Source: Dinoroseobacter shibae DFL 12 = DSM 16493
GTDB lineage: Bacteria > Pseudomonadota > Alphaproteobacteria > Rhodobacterales > Rhodobacteraceae
Reading direction: 5' to 3'
Length of the DNA stretch: 64,000 bases
NCBI RefSeq assembly: GCF_000018145.1
Contig: NC_009952.1
Span: forward strand, 1 to 64,000
Both the position numbers and the translations under genes were made by a program. Shown one piece after another: positions 52,773 to 63,772 of the stretch (position 1 is the first letter of the stretch; each line of letters begins with the position of its first letter). The notes under the pieces were generated by a model. That model did not search any database. It was not told where the DNA came from and saw nothing but the letters and a program-made list of their open reading frames with translations.

Positions 52773-53263
52773 TGCGGCAGGCTGTCGGCATTGGCCAGAA
52801 GCCGGGTGACGACCAGGTCGGCGAGGATGATCATCAGGCGGCTGCGGGCGTCGCGTTCGGCCGAGAGCGTGCTGACCGTGGTGCCGGTCGCCGAATAGGA
52901 GGTCAGGCTGTTGACCTCGCCCGAAAGAAGGTCGGTCTCGGACCCGATGGGGCGCAGGCTGTAACGCGCGGTGCCGATCAGGTTGAATCGGGTGATGTCG
53001 CGGGCCCCGACGAGGGTGAGGGAATCCTCGGTCACGCGGGGGGTGATGGTCAGCTCGTAAAGCGGGGTGTCCGGGCGGCCGAGGCGGGCTTCGATCTCGC
53101 GCACGATGTCGAATTCGTCCGGGGTTTCGGGGTCGGGCATGCGGACCGCGCCACGGAGCCGGGTCGCCTCCGCGCCCGGGGCATAGACCGGCGTGAAGCC
53201 GCAGGCGGCGAGGGGTGCCGCCGCCAGCAGGATCAGGAGGGTGCGGCGGTCAAATGACGACAT
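52769..53263 (-). CDS. lptE: LPS assembly lipoprotein LptE
   Basis: The 164-residue precursor has a lipobox (LAAC, Cys21) followed by GFTPVYAPG, as in LptE. It plugs the LptD barrel at the outer membrane to insert LPS. The alpha-beta body with [12 protein letters not shown] and [11 protein letters not shown] is complete. Its start lies 14 bp inside the 3' end of leuS, and its stop overlaps holA. Confidence 0.92.
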   Translation of the reverse strand: MSSFDRRTLLILLAAAPLAACGFTPVYAPGAEATRLRGAVRMPDPETPDEFDIVREIEARLGRPDTPLYELTITPRVTEDSLTLVGARDITRFNLIGTARYSLRPIGSETDLLSGEVNSLTSYSATGTTVSTLSAERDARSRLMIILADLVVTRLLANADSLPQ

Positions 53264-55859
53264 TCACGATCCGGCCCGGCACGACGATGAGTTTCCGGGG
53301 CGCGCCCCCGGCGAGCGCCTTGAGCACGGCCGCGTCCGCCAGCGCCAGTTTCTCGACCTCTTCCCGGGGCATGTCCTTGGGCACGGCCAGCTCGGAGCGG
53401 CGCTTGCCGTTGATCTGGATCGGCAGGGTGACGGTGTCTTCGACGAGCAGCGCCGGGTCGGCTTCGGGCCAGGGCGCCTCGGCCACCAGGCCGATGCCGC
53501 CGAGCATCGACCAGACCTCTTCGGCGAGGTGGGGCGTCATGGGCGACATCAGCTGCGCCATGGTTTTCAGGGCAGCGCGCTTTTCGGCGCGGGGGGCCTT
53601 GGATTTCTGGATCGTGTTGGTGAATTCGTAGAGCTTGGCCACGGATTTGTTGAAGGCGAAGCCTTCGATCCCGGCGGTGACCTCGGCGATGGCGCGGGCG
53701 GAGGCGCGCGCCAGGGCGCGCGCCTCCTCGGCGCTTCCTGCGGTCGCGGCCTCCTCGGCGTTCCGGCGCAGATCCTCAGCCAGACGCCAGACCCTTCCGA
53801 GGTGCTTGAAGGCGGCCTCGGCGCCCGAGGCGGTCCATTCCACGTCACGCTCCGGCGGGCTGTCGGACATCACGAACCAGCGCGCGGTATCGGCCCCGTA
53901 GGCGTCGATGATCGCGAGCGGGTCGACCACGTTGTTCTTGGATTTCGACATCTTGGCCGACGGCACGATATCCACCGGCGCACCGGTCTTTTTCAGGACG
54001 GCGCCCTCCTCGGTCGTTTCGACCTCCTCGGGGTAGTGATAGACCGGGCGGCCATCGGTGCCGGTGGTCTTGTAGATCGCGTGGGTCACCATGCCTTGCG
54101 TGAAGAGCGCGTCGAAGGGTTCGCGCGCGCTTTCGGGCAGGTGGCCGCAGAGATGCATCGCCCGGGCGAAGAAGCGTGAATAGAGCAGGTGCAGGATCGC
54201 GTGTTCGACCCCGCCGATATACTGGTCCACGTTCATCCAATAGCCGACCTCGGCCGGGTCGGTGGGGGTCTCGGCCCGGGGGGCGGTGAAGCGGGCGAAG
54301 TACCAGGAGCTGTCGACGAAGGTGTCCATGGTGTCGGTTTCGCGCCGGGCGGGGGCGCCGCAGGCCGGGCAGGCGCAGTCGCGCCAGGACGGGTGCCGGT
54401 CCAGCGGGTTGCCGGGGATCGAGAAGTCGATGGGCCGCCCGTCTTCGTCATAGGGCAGGGCGATGGGCAAGTTTTCCTTGCGCTCGGGCACCACGCCGCA
54501 TTTGTCGCAATGGACGACCGGGATCGGGCAGCCCCAGTAGCGCTGACGGCTCAGGCCCCAGTCGCGCAGGCGGAACTGCTCGACACCCCGACCCCAGCCC
54601 GCGGCCTCGGCGAAGTCGATGGTGGCCTCGATCGCCTCCTGCCCGGTGGCGATGTCTAGCCCGGCGAAATGCTCGACCCAGCGGACGGGTTCGGTTTTCG
54701 GCGGCACGAAGGCGGTGTCGCCCACGGGCGTCGGGTCGTCGAGAGCGAAGAAGGTGTCGATCACCGGCAGGTCGTATTTGCGGCAGAAATCCAGGTCGCG
54801 CTGGTCATGGGCCGGGCAAGCGAAGATCGCGCCGGTGCCGTAATCCATCAGGATGAAATTGGCGATCCAGACTGGGAGCTCCCAGTTCGGGTCCAGCGGA
54901 TGGCGCACCGTGATCCCGGTGTCGAAGCCGAGTTTCGGCGCGGTCTCAAGTGCTGCCTCGGTGGTGCCGCCGCGCGCGACCTCGGCCAGGAAATCGGCGA
55001 CCTCGGGGCGCTGGGCTGCGAGCGCCTTGGCGATGGGATGGCCCGGCGAGATGCCCACGAAGCTGGCGCCCATCAGGGTGTCGGGCCGGGTGGTGTAGAC
55101 CGGGATCGGGTCGCCGCCATCGGTGCGCGCGAAGGCAAACTCCAGCCCGCGGCTCTTACCGATCCAGTTGGCCTGCATCAGGCGGACCTTTTCGGGCCAG
55201 TTCTCCAGCCCGTCCAGCGCGCTCAGCAGGTCGTCGGCGAAGTCGGAGATCTTGAAGAACCATTGGGTCAGCTCGCGACGCTCGACCTCGGCGCCGGAGC
55301 GCCAGCCCTTGCCGTCGATCACCTGCTCGTTGGCGAGCACGGTCATGTCCACGGGATCCCAGTTGACCACGGCGTTCTTGCGATAGACCAGGCCCTTTTC
55401 CAGGAAGTCGAGAAACATGGATTGTTGCTGGCCGTAATAGGCCTCGTCGCAGGTGGCGAATTCGCGCGACCAGTCGATGCTGAGGCCCAGCGGTTTCATC
55501 TGCGCCCGCATCTCGGCGATGTTGGCGTAGGTCCAGTCCTTGGGGTGGCCGCCCGTGGCCATGGCGGCGTTTTCGGCGGGCATGCCGAAGGCGTCCCAGC
55601 CCATGGGATGCAGGACCGAGAAGCCGCAGGAGGCCTTGTAGCGCGCGATCACGTCGCCCATCGTGTAGTTGCGCACATGGCCCATGTGGATGCGGCCCGA
55701 GGGATACGGGAACATCTCGAGCACGTAGTATTTCTGCTTCGCTGGGTCCGGGGTCGCGGTGAAGGTGCCGGCCAGATCCCAGGCGGCGCGCCATTTCGGC
55801 TCGATCTGGGCGGGGTCGAAGCGGGCGGGGGCGGAACCGGCGGGCGTGTCGGCGGGCAT
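53250..55859 (-). CDS. leuS: Leucyl-tRNA synthetase
   Basis: The 869-residue class I enzyme charges tRNA-Leu. The HIGH-type motif is [11 protein letters not shown] (HMGH at 58-61), and [10 protein letters not shown] is the KMSKS loop. The CP1 editing domain lies between them, and [11 protein letters not shown] and the C-terminal anticodon-binding part are intact. It heads the leuS-lptE-holA-GST operon. Confidence 0.98.
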   Translation of the reverse strand: MPADTPAGSAPARFDPAQIEPKWRAAWDLAGTFTATPDPAKQKYYVLEMFPYPSGRIHMGHVRNYTMGDVIARYKASCGFSVLHPMGWDAFGMPAENAAMATGGHPKDWTYANIAEMRAQMKPLGLSIDWSREFATCDEAYYGQQQSMFLDFLEKGLVYRKNAVVNWDPVDMTVLANEQVIDGKGWRSGAEVERRELTQWFFKISDFADDLLSALDGLENWPEKVRLMQANWIGKSRGLEFAFARTDGGDPIPVYTTRPDTLMGASFVGISPGHPIAKALAAQRPEVADFLAEVARGGTTEAALETAPKLGFDTGITVRHPLDPNWELPVWIANFILMDYGTGAIFACPAHDQRDLDFCRKYDLPVIDTFFALDDPTPVGDTAFVPPKTEPVRWVEHFAGLDIATGQEAIEATIDFAEAAGWGRGVEQFRLRDWGLSRQRYWGCPIPVVHCDKCGVVPERKENLPIALPYDEDGRPIDFSIPGNPLDRHPSWRDCACPACGAPARRETDTMDTFVDSSWYFARFTAPRAETPTDPAEVGYWMNVDQYIGGVEHAILHLLYSRFFARAMHLCGHLPESAREPFDALFTQGMVTHAIYKTTGTDGRPVYHYPEEVETTEEGAVLKKTGAPVDIVPSAKMSKSKNNVVDPLAIIDAYGADTARWFVMSDSPPERDVEWTASGAEAAFKHLGRVWRLAEDLRRNAEEAATAGSAEEARALARASARAIAEVTAGIEGFAFNKSVAKLYEFTNTIQKSKAPRAEKRAALKTMAQLMSPMTPHLAEEVWSMLGGIGLVAEAPWPEADPALLVEDTVTLPIQINGKRRSELAVPKDMPREEVEKLALADAAVLKALAGGAPRKLIVVPGRIVNVVI

Positions 55860-55940
55860 GGGCGTGGGACTTTCCTGTGGCGTGGTCGCGGGAAGGTCTA
55901 GCCCCCTGTGCGGGCGAGGTCTAGGGGCGCGCGCCGCCGG

Positions 55941-56546
55941 TCAGTTGCGGCGGCGGTTGGTTTCGCCGGGAATGTTGAACAGGTTGGAGGACAGCTGTGC
56001 CGGGCGGGTCAGCGGGCCAAGCTCGATCACTGTCTGCTCGCCGGTCTCGCCGACGATGACCCAGCGGGCCAGCCGCACGGGATCGGCGGCGAATTGCAGG
56101 GCGATGCGGCCGTATTCCGGATGCGCGGGGTCATGGGCGAGCACGGTGGTCAGATCGCCGTCCAGTTGGTGGCCGAAGATCGCGTCGGAGCCTTCGAGAT
56201 CCACCTCGCGCGACAGGATCACGTTCAGCGGGGTGCGCCGCAGCGGGTAGCTTTCGGGGGTGGGATCGCCCTTGGCGTCGAAGATCGCGACCGTGCCGCC
56301 GCCGACCATGACCAGCACCTCCGCAGGTGGGTCGTATTCGAACCGTGCGCGGCCGGGGCGGCGCAGGTAGAGCGTGCCGGTGGAGGTCGAGCCATCGGCA
56401 TTGCGCTGGGTGAAGCGAGCCTGGACAAGGTCGAGGCCGCGCAGATAGGCGGCGATCTCGGGCAGCGGGATCAGGCTCGCGGCCCGGGCGAGACCGGGGG
56501 TTGCGAGACCGGCGAGGGTGAGGGCGGTAAACTGGCGTCTGTTCAT
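55941..56546 (-). CDS. LolA-like outer-membrane lipoprotein carrier
   Basis: The 201-residue precursor has a Tat-like or Sec signal peptide (MNRRQFTALTLAGLATPG) and a LolA/LolB-type half-barrel: LDLVQARFTQRNADGSTSTG, LYLRRPGRARFEYDPP and PLNVILSREVDLEGSDAIFG. It would carry lipoproteins across the periplasm. ATG at 56546 is chosen for the signal peptide. It lies between ftsK and leuS, both on the same strand. Confidence 0.88.
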   Translation of the reverse strand: MNRRQFTALTLAGLATPGLARAASLIPLPEIAAYLRGLDLVQARFTQRNADGSTSTGTLYLRRPGRARFEYDPPAEVLVMVGGGTVAIFDAKGDPTPESYPLRRTPLNVILSREVDLEGSDAIFGHQLDGDLTTVLAHDPAHPEYGRIALQFAADPVRLARWVIVGETGEQTVIELGPLTRPAQLSSNLFNIPGETNRRRN

Positions 56547-56685
56547 GCACCCAGAGGTAAGCGGGGCGGGGCTGCTATGCCATAGCGGGCGGCTCACCTC
56601 TGCGCGATTTCGCCCATGGGGCGGGGTGCGCAGGTGCCGGGGCATTGCCCGGCGGCGGCGCGTGTCACCGCCGCGCGCCCCGGTG

Positions 56686-59673
56686 TCAGCCTTGCTCGGG
56701 CACGAGGATTTCGCGTTTCCCGACGTGGTTGGCCGGGCTGACGAGGCCTTCTTCCTCCATCTGTTCCACAAGGCGCGCGGCCTTGTTGTAGCCGATGGCC
56801 AGCTTGCGCTGAATGTAGGAGGTGGAGCATTTGCGGTCCTTGATGACCACGGCCACCGCTTGGTCGTAGAGCGCGTCTTCGCCGTCGGTGTTGCCGCCGA
56901 GGCCGAGCACGAGGTCGATATCGCCCTCCTTGTCCTCGTCCACGCCTTCGACCACGCCGCTCATGTATTCGGGGGGGCCGAAGGATTTGAGGTGGGTGAC
57001 GACTTCCTCGACTTCCTCGTCGGACACGAACGGCCCGTGGACGCGGGTGATGCGCGAGCCGCCCGCCATGTAGAGCATGTCGCCCATGCCCAGGAGCTGC
57101 TCGGCGCCCATCTCGCCCAGGATCGTGCGGCTGTCGATCTTCGAGGTGACCTGGAAGGAGATCCGGGTCGGGAAGTTGGCCTTGATCGTGCCGGTGATCA
57201 CATCGACCGAGGGGCGCTGGGTTGCCATGATGAGGTGGATGCCCGAGGCGCGCGCCATTTGGGCCAGGCGCTGGATGCAGGCTTCGATCTCTTTGCCCGC
57301 GACCATCATCAGGTCGGCCATCTCGTCGACGATGACGACGATATAGGGCAGGGCGACGGGTTGGCTGTGCTCGGTCTCGAACACGGGCTCACCGGTTTCG
57401 TCGTCGAAGCCGGTCTGGACGGTGCGGGTGAACATCTCGCCCTTGGACAGCGCGTCCTTCACCCGGCCGTTGTAGCCTTCGATGTTGCGCACGCCCATCT
57501 TGGACATCTTGCGATAGCGTTCCTCCATCTCGGCCACGACCCATTTCAGGGCGACGACGGCCTTTTTGGGGTCGGTCACCACCGGGCTGAGCAGGTGCGG
57601 GATGCCGTCATAGACGCTGAGTTCCAGCATCTTGGGGTCGATCATGATCAGGCGGCATTCCTCGGGGCTGAGCTTGTAGAGCAGGCTCAGGATCATGGTG
57701 TTGATCGCCACGGATTTGCCCGAGCCGGTGGTCCCGGCGATCAGCAAATGGGGCATCTTGGCGAGGTTTGCGACCACGGGCTCGCCGCCGATGTCCTTGC
57801 CGAGGGCGAGCGGCAGGCGCAGGTTGCTGTCGCCGAAGTCGCGACCCGCCAGGATCTCGCGCAGCACGACCTTTTCGCGCTGGGCGTTGGGCAGTTCGAT
57901 CCCGATCACCGAGCGGCCCGGCACGGTGGAGACCCGCGCGGACAGGGCCGACATCGAGCGCGCGATATCGTCCGCCAGACCGATCACGCGCGACGCCTTG
58001 AGGCCCGGTGCCGGTTCGAGTTCGTACATGGTGACGACGGGGCCGGGGCGGACGCTGACGATTTCGCCCTTCACGCCGTAATCGTCGAGCACGGATTCGA
58101 GCATGCGGGCGTTTTCTTCCAAGGCCTCGTCGCTGAGATGCAGGCGCTCGATACTGACCGGATTGGTCAGCAGAGACAGGGGCGGGGCCTCGTAATCGGG
58201 TGCCGGGGCCGGGTCGAATTGCAGGGCGGGCTGGGCCTCGTCCTGGGCCGCGCGGGAGGGCGGAGTTGCCTTGCGCGGCGGGTGCTGGACCACGGATTTC
58301 GGCTCCGGCGCGCGGGGGCGCTGGAAGGTCGGTGCGGTGCGGTCGAGGACCTGCGGTGTTGGTGCAGGGGGCGGGAGGTCGTCGTCAGATGCGTCGTCAA
58401 AAGGTGCGTCGAGGTCATCGAGCACGTCGGTGTCCATGTAGGATGCTGGGGGGTCTTGTGGCTCCGGGGACCACTCCTCCGGAGCGAGAGGGGCCTTGCC
58501 GAGGGTTGCCGCCATCGGCGGGATGGTGGCGCGGCGCAGGGGCGGCTCCGGCGGCAGGGCGGCCTCGGCGGCGGGCGCATCCTTGGGCAGGATCAGCGCG
58601 CGTCCGGTTACCCGGTTGCGGCGCCGGGTGATGGCGTCGGTAATCGCGGCAGAGATGCGATCGGGTTCCTGCGTCTCGCCTTCGGGGGTGTCGGCCGTGG
58701 CCTCCGCTGTCGGGGAAGGGCGGGCCAGGGCGCGGGCCTTGACCCGGGCCAGCAGGCTCGGCTTCGCGGGCAGCGCGACCTCGGGGGCAAACTCGGCTGC
58801 GAGGGCCGCGGGATCCTGCGGTTCGGTGGCATTGGCAGGGGTGTTTTCGGTCAGGACCGGCTCGGCGCGCAGCACGCGGGCAGGCGCATGTCCCGACACG
58901 ACCGGGTCGCGGCGCACGGCGGCGATGGCGGCGGCCTTGTAGGCGTCCTGGGCCCCGGCCTGTTCGGCGGCGCGGGTCTTGCGGGCCTCCCACCCGGCGG
59001 TGCCGGCGGCCACGGCGCGGGAGCTGGCCTTGCCCAGCCCGGCGAGAGTGGCCTCGTAGACATTGACCAGACCGACCAGCAGGAACACCCCGATGCGGGC
59101 CAGTTCGCTGCGCACGAAGCCCGCGACATAGAGCAGGAGGGCGATCATCCCGACCGCCAGCGTCAGGGAGGCGAGCTTCAGCCCCGCAGCCGCCCCGAGG
59201 GGCGAGACGCCGAGCAGCGCGCCCAGCACCGTGTCGCCGAAGAGCCCGCCGAGGCCGAAGGAATGGGTCCAGTCCGACCCGGGCACGAGGGTGGCTGCAT
59301 ATACCGCGGCGCAGGCCACGGCGATGGGGGCGAAGATCATCCGGCCCACGAACCGCTCCGACCCGCGGTGGAGCAGGAACCGCCCGCCCCAGACCGCGAG
59401 GATCGCCACCAGCGCCCAGGCGCCGTGCCCGATGATGATGTTGAGCGGCGCCGCGACGGTCGCGCCCGGACGGCCCATCCAGTTCTCGGCCGGGGCCTGG
59501 CTGGTGCTCATCCAGCCGGGATCGTCGGGCACGTAGCTGGCCAGCGCGAGGCCCAGCATCGCCGCCAGCGCCAGCAGCCCGAGGCCGAGCAACTCCCGCC
59601 CGCGTTTTTCCAGCGCGGCCTGGGTGGAGGTGTCCAGCAGGGGGTCTCTCTGTCGGGCGGGGTGGTAAGCCAT
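56686..59673 (-). CDS. ftsK: DNA translocase FtsK
   Basis: The 995-residue protein pumps DNA during chromosome dimer resolution and septum closure. Four or five N-terminal membrane segments (residues about 25-190) are followed by a Pro/Ala-rich linker (200-510). Next comes the motor with Walker [10 protein letters not shown] and Walker [15 protein letters not shown]-terminal gamma winged helix ([20 protein letters not shown]) reads KOPS. The 139-bp gap to lolA contains GC-rich hairpins but no gene. Confidence 0.97.
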   Translation of the reverse strand: MAYHPARQRDPLLDTSTQAALEKRGRELLGLGLLALAAMLGLALASYVPDDPGWMSTSQAPAENWMGRPGATVAAPLNIIIGHGAWALVAILAVWGGRFLLHRGSERFVGRMIFAPIAVACAAVYAATLVPGSDWTHSFGLGGLFGDTVLGALLGVSPLGAAAGLKLASLTLAVGMIALLLYVAGFVRSELARIGVFLLVGLVNVYEATLAGLGKASSRAVAAGTAGWEARKTRAAEQAGAQDAYKAAAIAAVRRDPVVSGHAPARVLRAEPVLTENTPANATEPQDPAALAAEFAPEVALPAKPSLLARVKARALARPSPTAEATADTPEGETQEPDRISAAITDAITRRRNRVTGRALILPKDAPAAEAALPPEPPLRRATIPPMAATLGKAPLAPEEWSPEPQDPPASYMDTDVLDDLDAPFDDASDDDLPPPAPTPQVLDRTAPTFQRPRAPEPKSVVQHPPRKATPPSRAAQDEAQPALQFDPAPAPDYEAPPLSLLTNPVSIERLHLSDEALEENARMLESVLDDYGVKGEIVSVRPGPVVTMYELEPAPGLKASRVIGLADDIARSMSALSARVSTVPGRSVIGIELPNAQREKVVLREILAGRDFGDSNLRLPLALGKDIGGEPVVANLAKMPHLLIAGTTGSGKSVAINTMILSLLYKLSPEECRLIMIDPKMLELSVYDGIPHLLSPVVTDPKKAVVALKWVVAEMEERYRKMSKMGVRNIEGYNGRVKDALSKGEMFTRTVQTGFDDETGEPVFETEHSQPVALPYIVVIVDEMADLMMVAGKEIEACIQRLAQMARASGIHLIMATQRPSVDVITGTIKANFPTRISFQVTSKIDSRTILGEMGAEQLLGMGDMLYMAGGSRITRVHGPFVSDEEVEEVVTHLKSFGPPEYMSGVVEGVDEDKEGDIDLVLGLGGNTDGEDALYDQAVAVVIKDRKCSTSYIQRKLAIGYNKAARLVEQMEEEGLVSPANHVGKREILVPEQG

Positions 59674-59686
59674 CGACGCGCTCTCC

Positions 59687-60868
59687 TCAGGAATACAAAC
59701 TGTCGCGAATAAGGGTCAGACCGCGGGCCACATCCGGGGCGTCGGCCACGAGGGCCACCCGAATGAAGCCTGCGCCGGGGTTGCCGGTCTCGGTGTCACG
59801 GCTGAGATAGGCGCCGGGCAGGACCCGCACGCCGGTCTCGGTCCAGAGCTTCAGCGCCGCGGCCTCGCCGTCTTCAACCGGCAGCCACAGGAAGAAGCCG
59901 GCCGCCGGGCTGGTATAGCCGGGCACGGCGCCCAGAATGGTGTCGGCTGTGTCGAACTTGGCCGCGTAAAGGGCGCGGTTCTCGACCACATGGGCCTCGT
60001 CGCGCCAGACGGCGGTGGCCACGGGGTGCAAGGGGCCGGGCAGGGGGGCGCCGGCATAGGCGCGCAGCTTCTTCATCTCGGCCATGGCGCGCGGCCCGCC
60101 CGCGGCGAAACCGGAGCGCAGCCCCGGCAGGTTGGAGCGTTTGGACAGGGAATGGAAGATCACCACGCGCTCGGGGTCGGCGCCCATGGCGGTTGCGATT
60201 TCGAGCGCGCCGCAGGGCGGCGTTTCGCGGTAGATCTCGGCATAGCATTCGTCCGCGAAGACGTAGAAATCGTGCTTTTCCGCAAGCCCGATCAGGGCGC
60301 GCCAGTAGCCCGCATCCGCCACGGCGCCTTGCGGGTTCGAAGGCGAGCAGACATAGGCGATGGCGATCCGGTCCAGCGTCTCGGGCGGCAGGGTGGTGAG
60401 ATTGGGCAGAAACCCAGTCTCGGCGGTGGCATTGACGAAGAGCGGCCGGGCCCCGGCGGCCTGCGCGCCCACGGCATAGACCTGGTAGAACGGGTTGGGC
60501 ATCGCCACCAGGGGCTGCCCGCCCGCCTTGGTGTCGGGGCAGAGTGCGAGGCAGGCCGCGAACAGCCCCTCGCGGGTGCCGTTGAGCGCCAGCACCTGCC
60601 GCGCGGGGTCGAGCTTGACGCCGTAGCGTCCCTGCACCCAGTCGGCGATGGCGGCGCAGAGTTCGGGCGCGCCATCATTGGGCGGGTATTTGTTGAAGAG
60701 CGGCAGGGCCTCGGCCAGCGCGTCGGTAGCGATCTGCGGGAACGGGTGCTGCGGCTCGCCAATGGACATGGCAAGGGTCGAGCCACCGGGCGGGTGGCCG
60801 TCCAAAAGGGCCCGCAGACGCGGGAACGCATATTCCGGAAGCGCAGAAAACCGCTCGGGAAAATCCAT
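59687..60868 (-). CDS. DapC-like succinyldiaminopimelate aminotransferase
   Basis: This 393-residue fold-type I PLP aminotransferase has the lysine in [16 protein letters not shown], preceded by [23 protein letters not shown] and [12 protein letters not shown] are near the end. Its closest family is the DapC type acting on N-succinyl-2-amino-6-oxopimelate, which would link dapD and dapE. The substrate is inferred from the family and not proven. It is 13 bp upstream of ftsK. Confidence 0.85.
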   Translation of the reverse strand: MDFPERFSALPEYAFPRLRALLDGHPPGGSTLAMSIGEPQHPFPQIATDALAEALPLFNKYPPNDGAPELCAAIADWVQGRYGVKLDPARQVLALNGTREGLFAACLALCPDTKAGGQPLVAMPNPFYQVYAVGAQAAGARPLFVNATAETGFLPNLTTLPPETLDRIAIAYVCSPSNPQGAVADAGYWRALIGLAEKHDFYVFADECYAEIYRETPPCGALEIATAMGADPERVVIFHSLSKRSNLPGLRSGFAAGGPRAMAEMKKLRAYAGAPLPGPLHPVATAVWRDEAHVVENRALYAAKFDTADTILGAVPGYTSPAAGFFLWLPVEDGEAAALKLWTETGVRVLPGAYLSRDTETGNPGAGFIRVALVADAPDVARGLTLIRDSLYS

Positions 60869-60943
60869 GACTGCCTCAGTATCCGGGGTCTGACGCCCCT
60901 TGTTGGCGGTCAGAATACCGGCAGAGCCTTGCGCGGTCTACGA

Positions 60944-60971
60944 AAAACAGGCGCACGGGGGTGCGCCTGTT
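60944..60971 (-). terminator. Amidase gene terminator
   Basis: AACAGGCGCAC (60947-60957) pairs with GTGCGCCTGTT (60961-60971) over a GGG loop, 20 bp after the amidase stop. On the minus strand a T-run follows (TTTTT, then CG). Confidence 0.85.
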
Positions 60972-60991
60972 GCCCGATTGCCCGGATCGCG

Positions 60992-62323
60992 TCAGGTCAG
61001 CGCGGCCTCCGCCGCCGCCCCGAGCCGCAGGAGGGCGGCCTCGCCGAAGGGTTGGCCCATGATCGACAGCCCGCAGGAGGGGGTGCCCGTGGGCAGGTTC
61101 AGCGCGCAGACCCCCATCAGGTTGCCGATGCGCGTGTTGCGCAGGGCGAGCAGGTTTTCCTCGACAAAATAGGCCTTTTCCGACAGGAGCCGGTCCACAT
61201 TGGGCGGCAGGGTCGGGGCGGTGGGCAGCAGCACGCCGTCGAAGGCCCGGGTGCGGTCCGCCCAGACCGCGCGCAATTCGACCAGCTTGCGCCAGCCCGC
61301 CACATAGGCCGGGGCATCGTAGTCCCGCCCGCCGCGGAAGCGGTCGAGGATGGGGGGGAACATCTTTTCCGGGGCGGCCTCGATCACGTCCTTCCAGATG
61401 CCGTAGGCTTCGGTGGCAAAGAGCACGCCGGAGAGTGCAAGCGCCTCGTCCACTTCGGGGGCGTGCAACTCGGTGATCTGCGCGCCCGCCTCGGCCAGAC
61501 GCGCCACGGCGGCCGCGAAGGCCTGCTCGGGCTCGGGCCGGATGTCTTCGAACGCTCCGGTGCGCAGGACGGCGAGGTGGGTGCCTGTGAGGGTTGCGCC
61601 GCGCAGGTCGGGGGCTTTCGTGCCCCCGAGGGCGCCGAGCAGGAGCGCCGCGTCCTCCACCGTGCGGGTGAGGGGGCCGACCGTGTCGAAGGCGCTGGCG
61701 AGCGGCACGGCGCCTTCGAGCGACAACAGGCCGGAGGTTGTCTTCAGCCCCACGAGATCGTTCCAGGCCGAGGGGATGCGCACGGACCCGCCAGTGTCCG
61801 AGCCGATCCCGGCGGCGGCCAGCCCGAAGGCCACCGACGCCGCGGCGCCCGAGGACGAACCGCCGGGCACCGCACCGGGGTCGTTGATGTTGGGCGGGGT
61901 GGCGGTGATCGGGTTGAGGCCAAGCCCCGAGAAGGCCAGCTCCGACAGATGCGTCTTGCCGAGGCAGACGAGCCCCGCCGCGGTGGCGTTGGCCAGCACC
62001 TCCGCGTCGCGGTCGGGGGTGCGGCCCTTCAGGAGCGCCGTGCCGGACTCCGTGGCCACGCCAGCGGTGTCGAACAGGTCCTTCCACGAGATCGGCACCC
62101 CGTCCAGCGGCCCGTGCCGGGTCTGCGACCTGGCGCGATCATGGGCGGCCATCGCCTCGGACAGGGCACGGTCGGGCGTGGTGCGGGCATAGATGCGCGG
62201 GCTTTCGGCGCGCGAGGCGATCTTGTCAAGATAGGCCTCGGTCAGGGCCACGGGGTCGAGGGTGCCCTCCGCGATCGCGCGCCCCTGCGCCGCCGCGCTT
62301 GCCGTCAGCCAGCTTTTGTCCAT
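60992..62323 (-). CDS. Amidase-signature family hydrolase
   Basis: The 443-residue protein has the Ser-cisSer-Lys triad of the amidase signature family: Lys in ISWKDLFDT, then GGSSSGAAASV and SDTGGSVRIPSAW. A substrate such as an amide or ester cannot be chosen from sequence; it lacks the GatA companions GatB/GatC nearby. ATG at 62323 is chosen; the open frame upstream lies in the opposite gene's promoter. It is divergent from the UbiH-like gene, with 97 bp between. Confidence 0.92.
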   Translation of the reverse strand: MDKSWLTASAAAQGRAIAEGTLDPVALTEAYLDKIASRAESPRIYARTTPDRALSEAMAAHDRARSQTRHGPLDGVPISWKDLFDTAGVATESGTALLKGRTPDRDAEVLANATAAGLVCLGKTHLSELAFSGLGLNPITATPPNINDPGAVPGGSSSGAAASVAFGLAAAGIGSDTGGSVRIPSAWNDLVGLKTTSGLLSLEGAVPLASAFDTVGPLTRTVEDAALLLGALGGTKAPDLRGATLTGTHLAVLRTGAFEDIRPEPEQAFAAAVARLAEAGAQITELHAPEVDEALALSGVLFATEAYGIWKDVIEAAPEKMFPPILDRFRGGRDYDAPAYVAGWRKLVELRAVWADRTRAFDGVLLPTAPTLPPNVDRLLSEKAYFVEENLLALRNTRIGNLMGVCALNLPTGTPSCGLSIMGQPFGEAALLRLGAAAEAALT

Positions 62324-62420
62324 TCCGCACCCCGTTTTCGCCGTTGAGAGACATTTCGCCGCGAAGCTACAGGGGCCGGCTGCGATGGACAACGCCCTCA
62401 CGCAGGGCATATCCAAGAGT

Positions 62421-63650
62421 ATGGCGGATTTTGACAGTGATATCCTGATCGTGGGCGGCGGGCTGAACGGCCCGACCCTGGCCCTGGCCCTGGCGCAGGC
62501 GGGTTTGCGCAGCACCGTGATCGATGCGCATAGCGTGGATCGGCGCGCGGACCCGGCCTTCGACGGGCGCAGCTATGCCCTGGCGCTGGCGTCGCAGCGG
62601 ATGCTGGCGGCGCTGGGCCTTTGGGACGGGTTGGAGGAGCGCGCGCAGCCGATGCTGCGGATCAAGGTGTCGGACGGGCGGCCCGGCGAGGGGGCCGCGC
62701 CCTGGTGGATGCAGTTCGACCATGCCGAGATCGAAGAGGGTCCCATGGGGTTCATGGTCGAGGACCGCTACCTGCGTCGCGCGCTTCTGGCCGCGATGGA
62801 GGAGTGCGCCGAGATTGCTCATCTGAGCGAGACGATCGTGATCGGCCAGCAGGTCGATGCGGACGGCGTGATCGTGACCCTCGCGGATGGCACGAGCCGG
62901 CGCGGCCGGCTGCTGGTGGGCTGTGACGGACGCGCCAGCGGGACCGCGCGGCGGGCCGGGATCGGGCGCACGGGCTGGGGCTATGACCAGACGGCGTTGG
63001 TTTGCGCCGTGTCCCACGAATTGCCCCATGAGGGGACCGCGCATCAGTTCTTCATGCCCGGAGGGCCGCTGGCGATCCTGCCGCTGCCGGGCAACCGCAG
63101 CTCGATCGTGTGGTCCGAGCGGACGGCGCAGGCCGAACGCTTCGCCGCTCTGGACGATGCCGCGTTTCTGGAGGCGCTGCGGCCGCGGTTCGGGGATTTC
63201 CTGGGCGAGATCGCTCTGGTCGGCGCGCGCTTCACCTATCCGCTGAGCCTGACGCTGGCCAACGCGATGGTGGCGGATCGGCTGGCGCTGGTCGGAGACG
63301 CGGCCCATGGCGTGCATCCGATTGCCGGGCAGGGTCTGAACCTCGGGTTCCGGGATGTGGGCGCGCTGGCCGAGGTGCTGGCGGATGCGGCGCGGCGGGG
63401 CGAGGATATCGCGGCGCGGGATGTGCTGGACCGCTATGCGCGCTGGCGGCGGTTCGATACGGCGACGCTGGCGGTGGCGACCGATGCGGTGAACCGGCTC
63501 TTTTCCAACGACAACCCGCTACTGCGGCTGGGACGGGACCTGGGCATGGGGCTGGTCAATGCCCTGCCCGGCGCGCGCCGGACCTTCATCCGCGAGGCGG
63601 CTGGTCTGACCGGGGATGTGCCACGGCTGCTGCAGGGGCGGCCGGTCTGA
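62421..63650 (+). CDS. UbiH/COQ6-type FAD-dependent hydroxylase
   Basis: The 409-residue monooxygenase hydroxylates the benzene ring in ubiquinone synthesis. The motifs are LIVGGGLNGPTLALALAQAG (FAD), VGCDGRASGTARRAG and LALVGDAAHGVHPIAGQGLN. Which ring position it acts on (UbiH, UbiF or UbiL type) cannot be decided. ATG at 62421 (MADFDSD) is favoured; an ATG at 62385 would add 12 residues. Confidence 0.93.
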   Translation: MADFDSDILIVGGGLNGPTLALALAQAGLRSTVIDAHSVDRRADPAFDGRSYALALASQRMLAALGLWDGLEERAQPMLRIKVSDGRPGEGAAPWWMQFDHAEIEEGPMGFMVEDRYLRRALLAAMEECAEIAHLSETIVIGQQVDADGVIVTLADGTSRRGRLLVGCDGRASGTARRAGIGRTGWGYDQTALVCAVSHELPHEGTAHQFFMPGGPLAILPLPGNRSSIVWSERTAQAERFAALDDAAFLEALRPRFGDFLGEIALVGARFTYPLSLTLANAMVADRLALVGDAAHGVHPIAGQGLNLGFRDVGALAEVLADAARRGEDIAARDVLDRYARWRRFDTATLAVATDAVNRLFSNDNPLLRLGRDLGMGLVNALPGARRTFIREAAGLTGDVPRLLQGRPV

Positions 63651-63661
63651 GCCTGCGCGGG

Positions 63662-63684
63662 CAACGCGCTTCGAAACGCGTTGG
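63662..63684. repeat. TTCGAA-centred palindrome, copy 3 (degenerate)
   Basis: CAACGCGCTTCGAAACGCGT, then TGG: the arms CAACGCG/CGCGTTG pair, with one mismatch next to the TTCGAA core. It follows the UbiH-like gene by 11 bp. GGACCCGGGTCC, a further palindrome, begins at 63684. Confidence 0.65.
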
Positions 63685-63747
63685 ACCCGGGTCCGACGCT
63701 TTGTCTTCAGGTGATCCTTTGGCGCAGCGGGGAGTGCGAAGGGCCAA

Positions 63748-63770
63748 CAAGCGCCTTCGAAGGCGCTTGG
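63748..63770. repeat. TTCGAA-centred palindrome, copy 4
   Basis: A 22-bp perfect palindrome with core AAGCGCCTTCGAAGGCGCTT, followed by G. Compared with the copies at 28920 and 29032, the GT/AC pairs are changed to CC/GG on both arms, so pairing is kept. Confidence 0.8.
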
Positions 63771-63772
63771 CG

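Noticed and set aside
56518-59712. Frame of 1064 codons opposite ftsK
   Set aside because: A shadow of ftsK codon bias, of low complexity and with no ribosome site.
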